From assembly GCF_000169095.1 (NCBI RefSeq), contig NZ_AAVU01000065.1, positions 1 through 26,484 of the forward strand: a DNA stretch of 26,484 nt. The letters run 5' to 3'. Made by a program: the position numbers and the translations under genes. The notes under the pieces are model-generated. The model was given only the letters and a program-made list of their open reading frames with translations. It ran no database searches and was not told where the DNA came from. Numbering within the stretch: position 1 is the stretch's first letter; every line of letters starts with the position of its first letter. Positions 26,401 to 26,484 of this stretch are shown here, piece after piece. This stretch comes from Lyngbya sp. PCC 8106. GTDB lineage: Bacteria > Cyanobacteriota > Cyanobacteriia > Cyanobacteriales > Microcoleaceae.

Positions 26401-26484
26401 TTTTTGGGAGTTGGGAGTTGGGAGTTGGGAGTTAGGGATTGGGAGTTGGGAGTTAGGGATTGGGTGTTGGGTGTTGGGGATTGG
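26401..26484. repeat. Heptamer tandem repeats (TTGGGAG/TTAGGGA type)
   Basis: A run of degenerate seven-base units (TTGGGAG, TTAGGGA, TTGGGTG) fills the window's right end, directly upstream of the DUF499 start. This is a typical cyanobacterial short tandem repeat and continues past the edge. Confidence 0.9.

Overview
The window looks like chromosomal or plasmid accessory DNA from a cyanobacterium, probably a filamentous Oscillatoriales-type organism. Support comes from many HIP1 octamers (GCGATCGC), heptamer tandem repeats, palindromic dispersed repeats, and cyanobacteria-typical families (CHAT-TPR proteins, DUF928, XisI, and a CHAT protein with a VMAP-type C-terminus). No rRNA, tRNA or CRISPR array was seen.

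Layout. (1) 1-2204, leftward: a CHAT protease of VMAP type followed by the N-terminus of a MoxR-like AAA+ ATPase that runs off the window. This matches the NTP-dependent MoxR/VMAP/vWA conflict systems. (2) 2415-11633, a replication module with two divergent arms. The left arm is a tight operon: a KTSC-domain protein, four small unknown proteins, then a family A DNA polymerase fused to a CHC2-type zinc finger and a TOPRIM primase domain. The right arm encodes a winged-helix, initiator-like protein and an SF2 helicase with a zinc ribbon and a J-like domain. The arms diverge from a 315-base spacer that could hold control sites. The polymerase-primase has an in-frame TGA inside its TOPRIM domain, brought in by a small GC-rich insertion. 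(3) 11836-16596: DUF928 protein, a 14-repeat TPR-CHAT protease, and a DUF427 protein. (4) 16597-21300: a decayed copy of the helicase 5' end, xisI with a broken xisH upstream, and a second TPR-CHAT protease whose gene holds a recently homogenised 120-base tandem array. This block is bracketed by two copies of a 44-base HIP1-ended repeat. (5) 21301-26484: a small hypothetical gene, an AT-rich Ser/Thr kinase with an unknown C-terminal domain, and, convergent with it, a DUF499 P-loop ATPase of a type found in methylase/helicase defence loci. The window ends in heptamer tandem repeats.

How it may work together (inference). Three caspase-like CHAT proteins, a MoxR ATPase, a kinase, a DUF499 ATPase and an XisH/XisI remnant suggest a conflict/defence island. 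It is interleaved with the replication genes of a plasmid- or phage-like element. Stop codons, truncations and partial duplications show that parts of that element are decaying.
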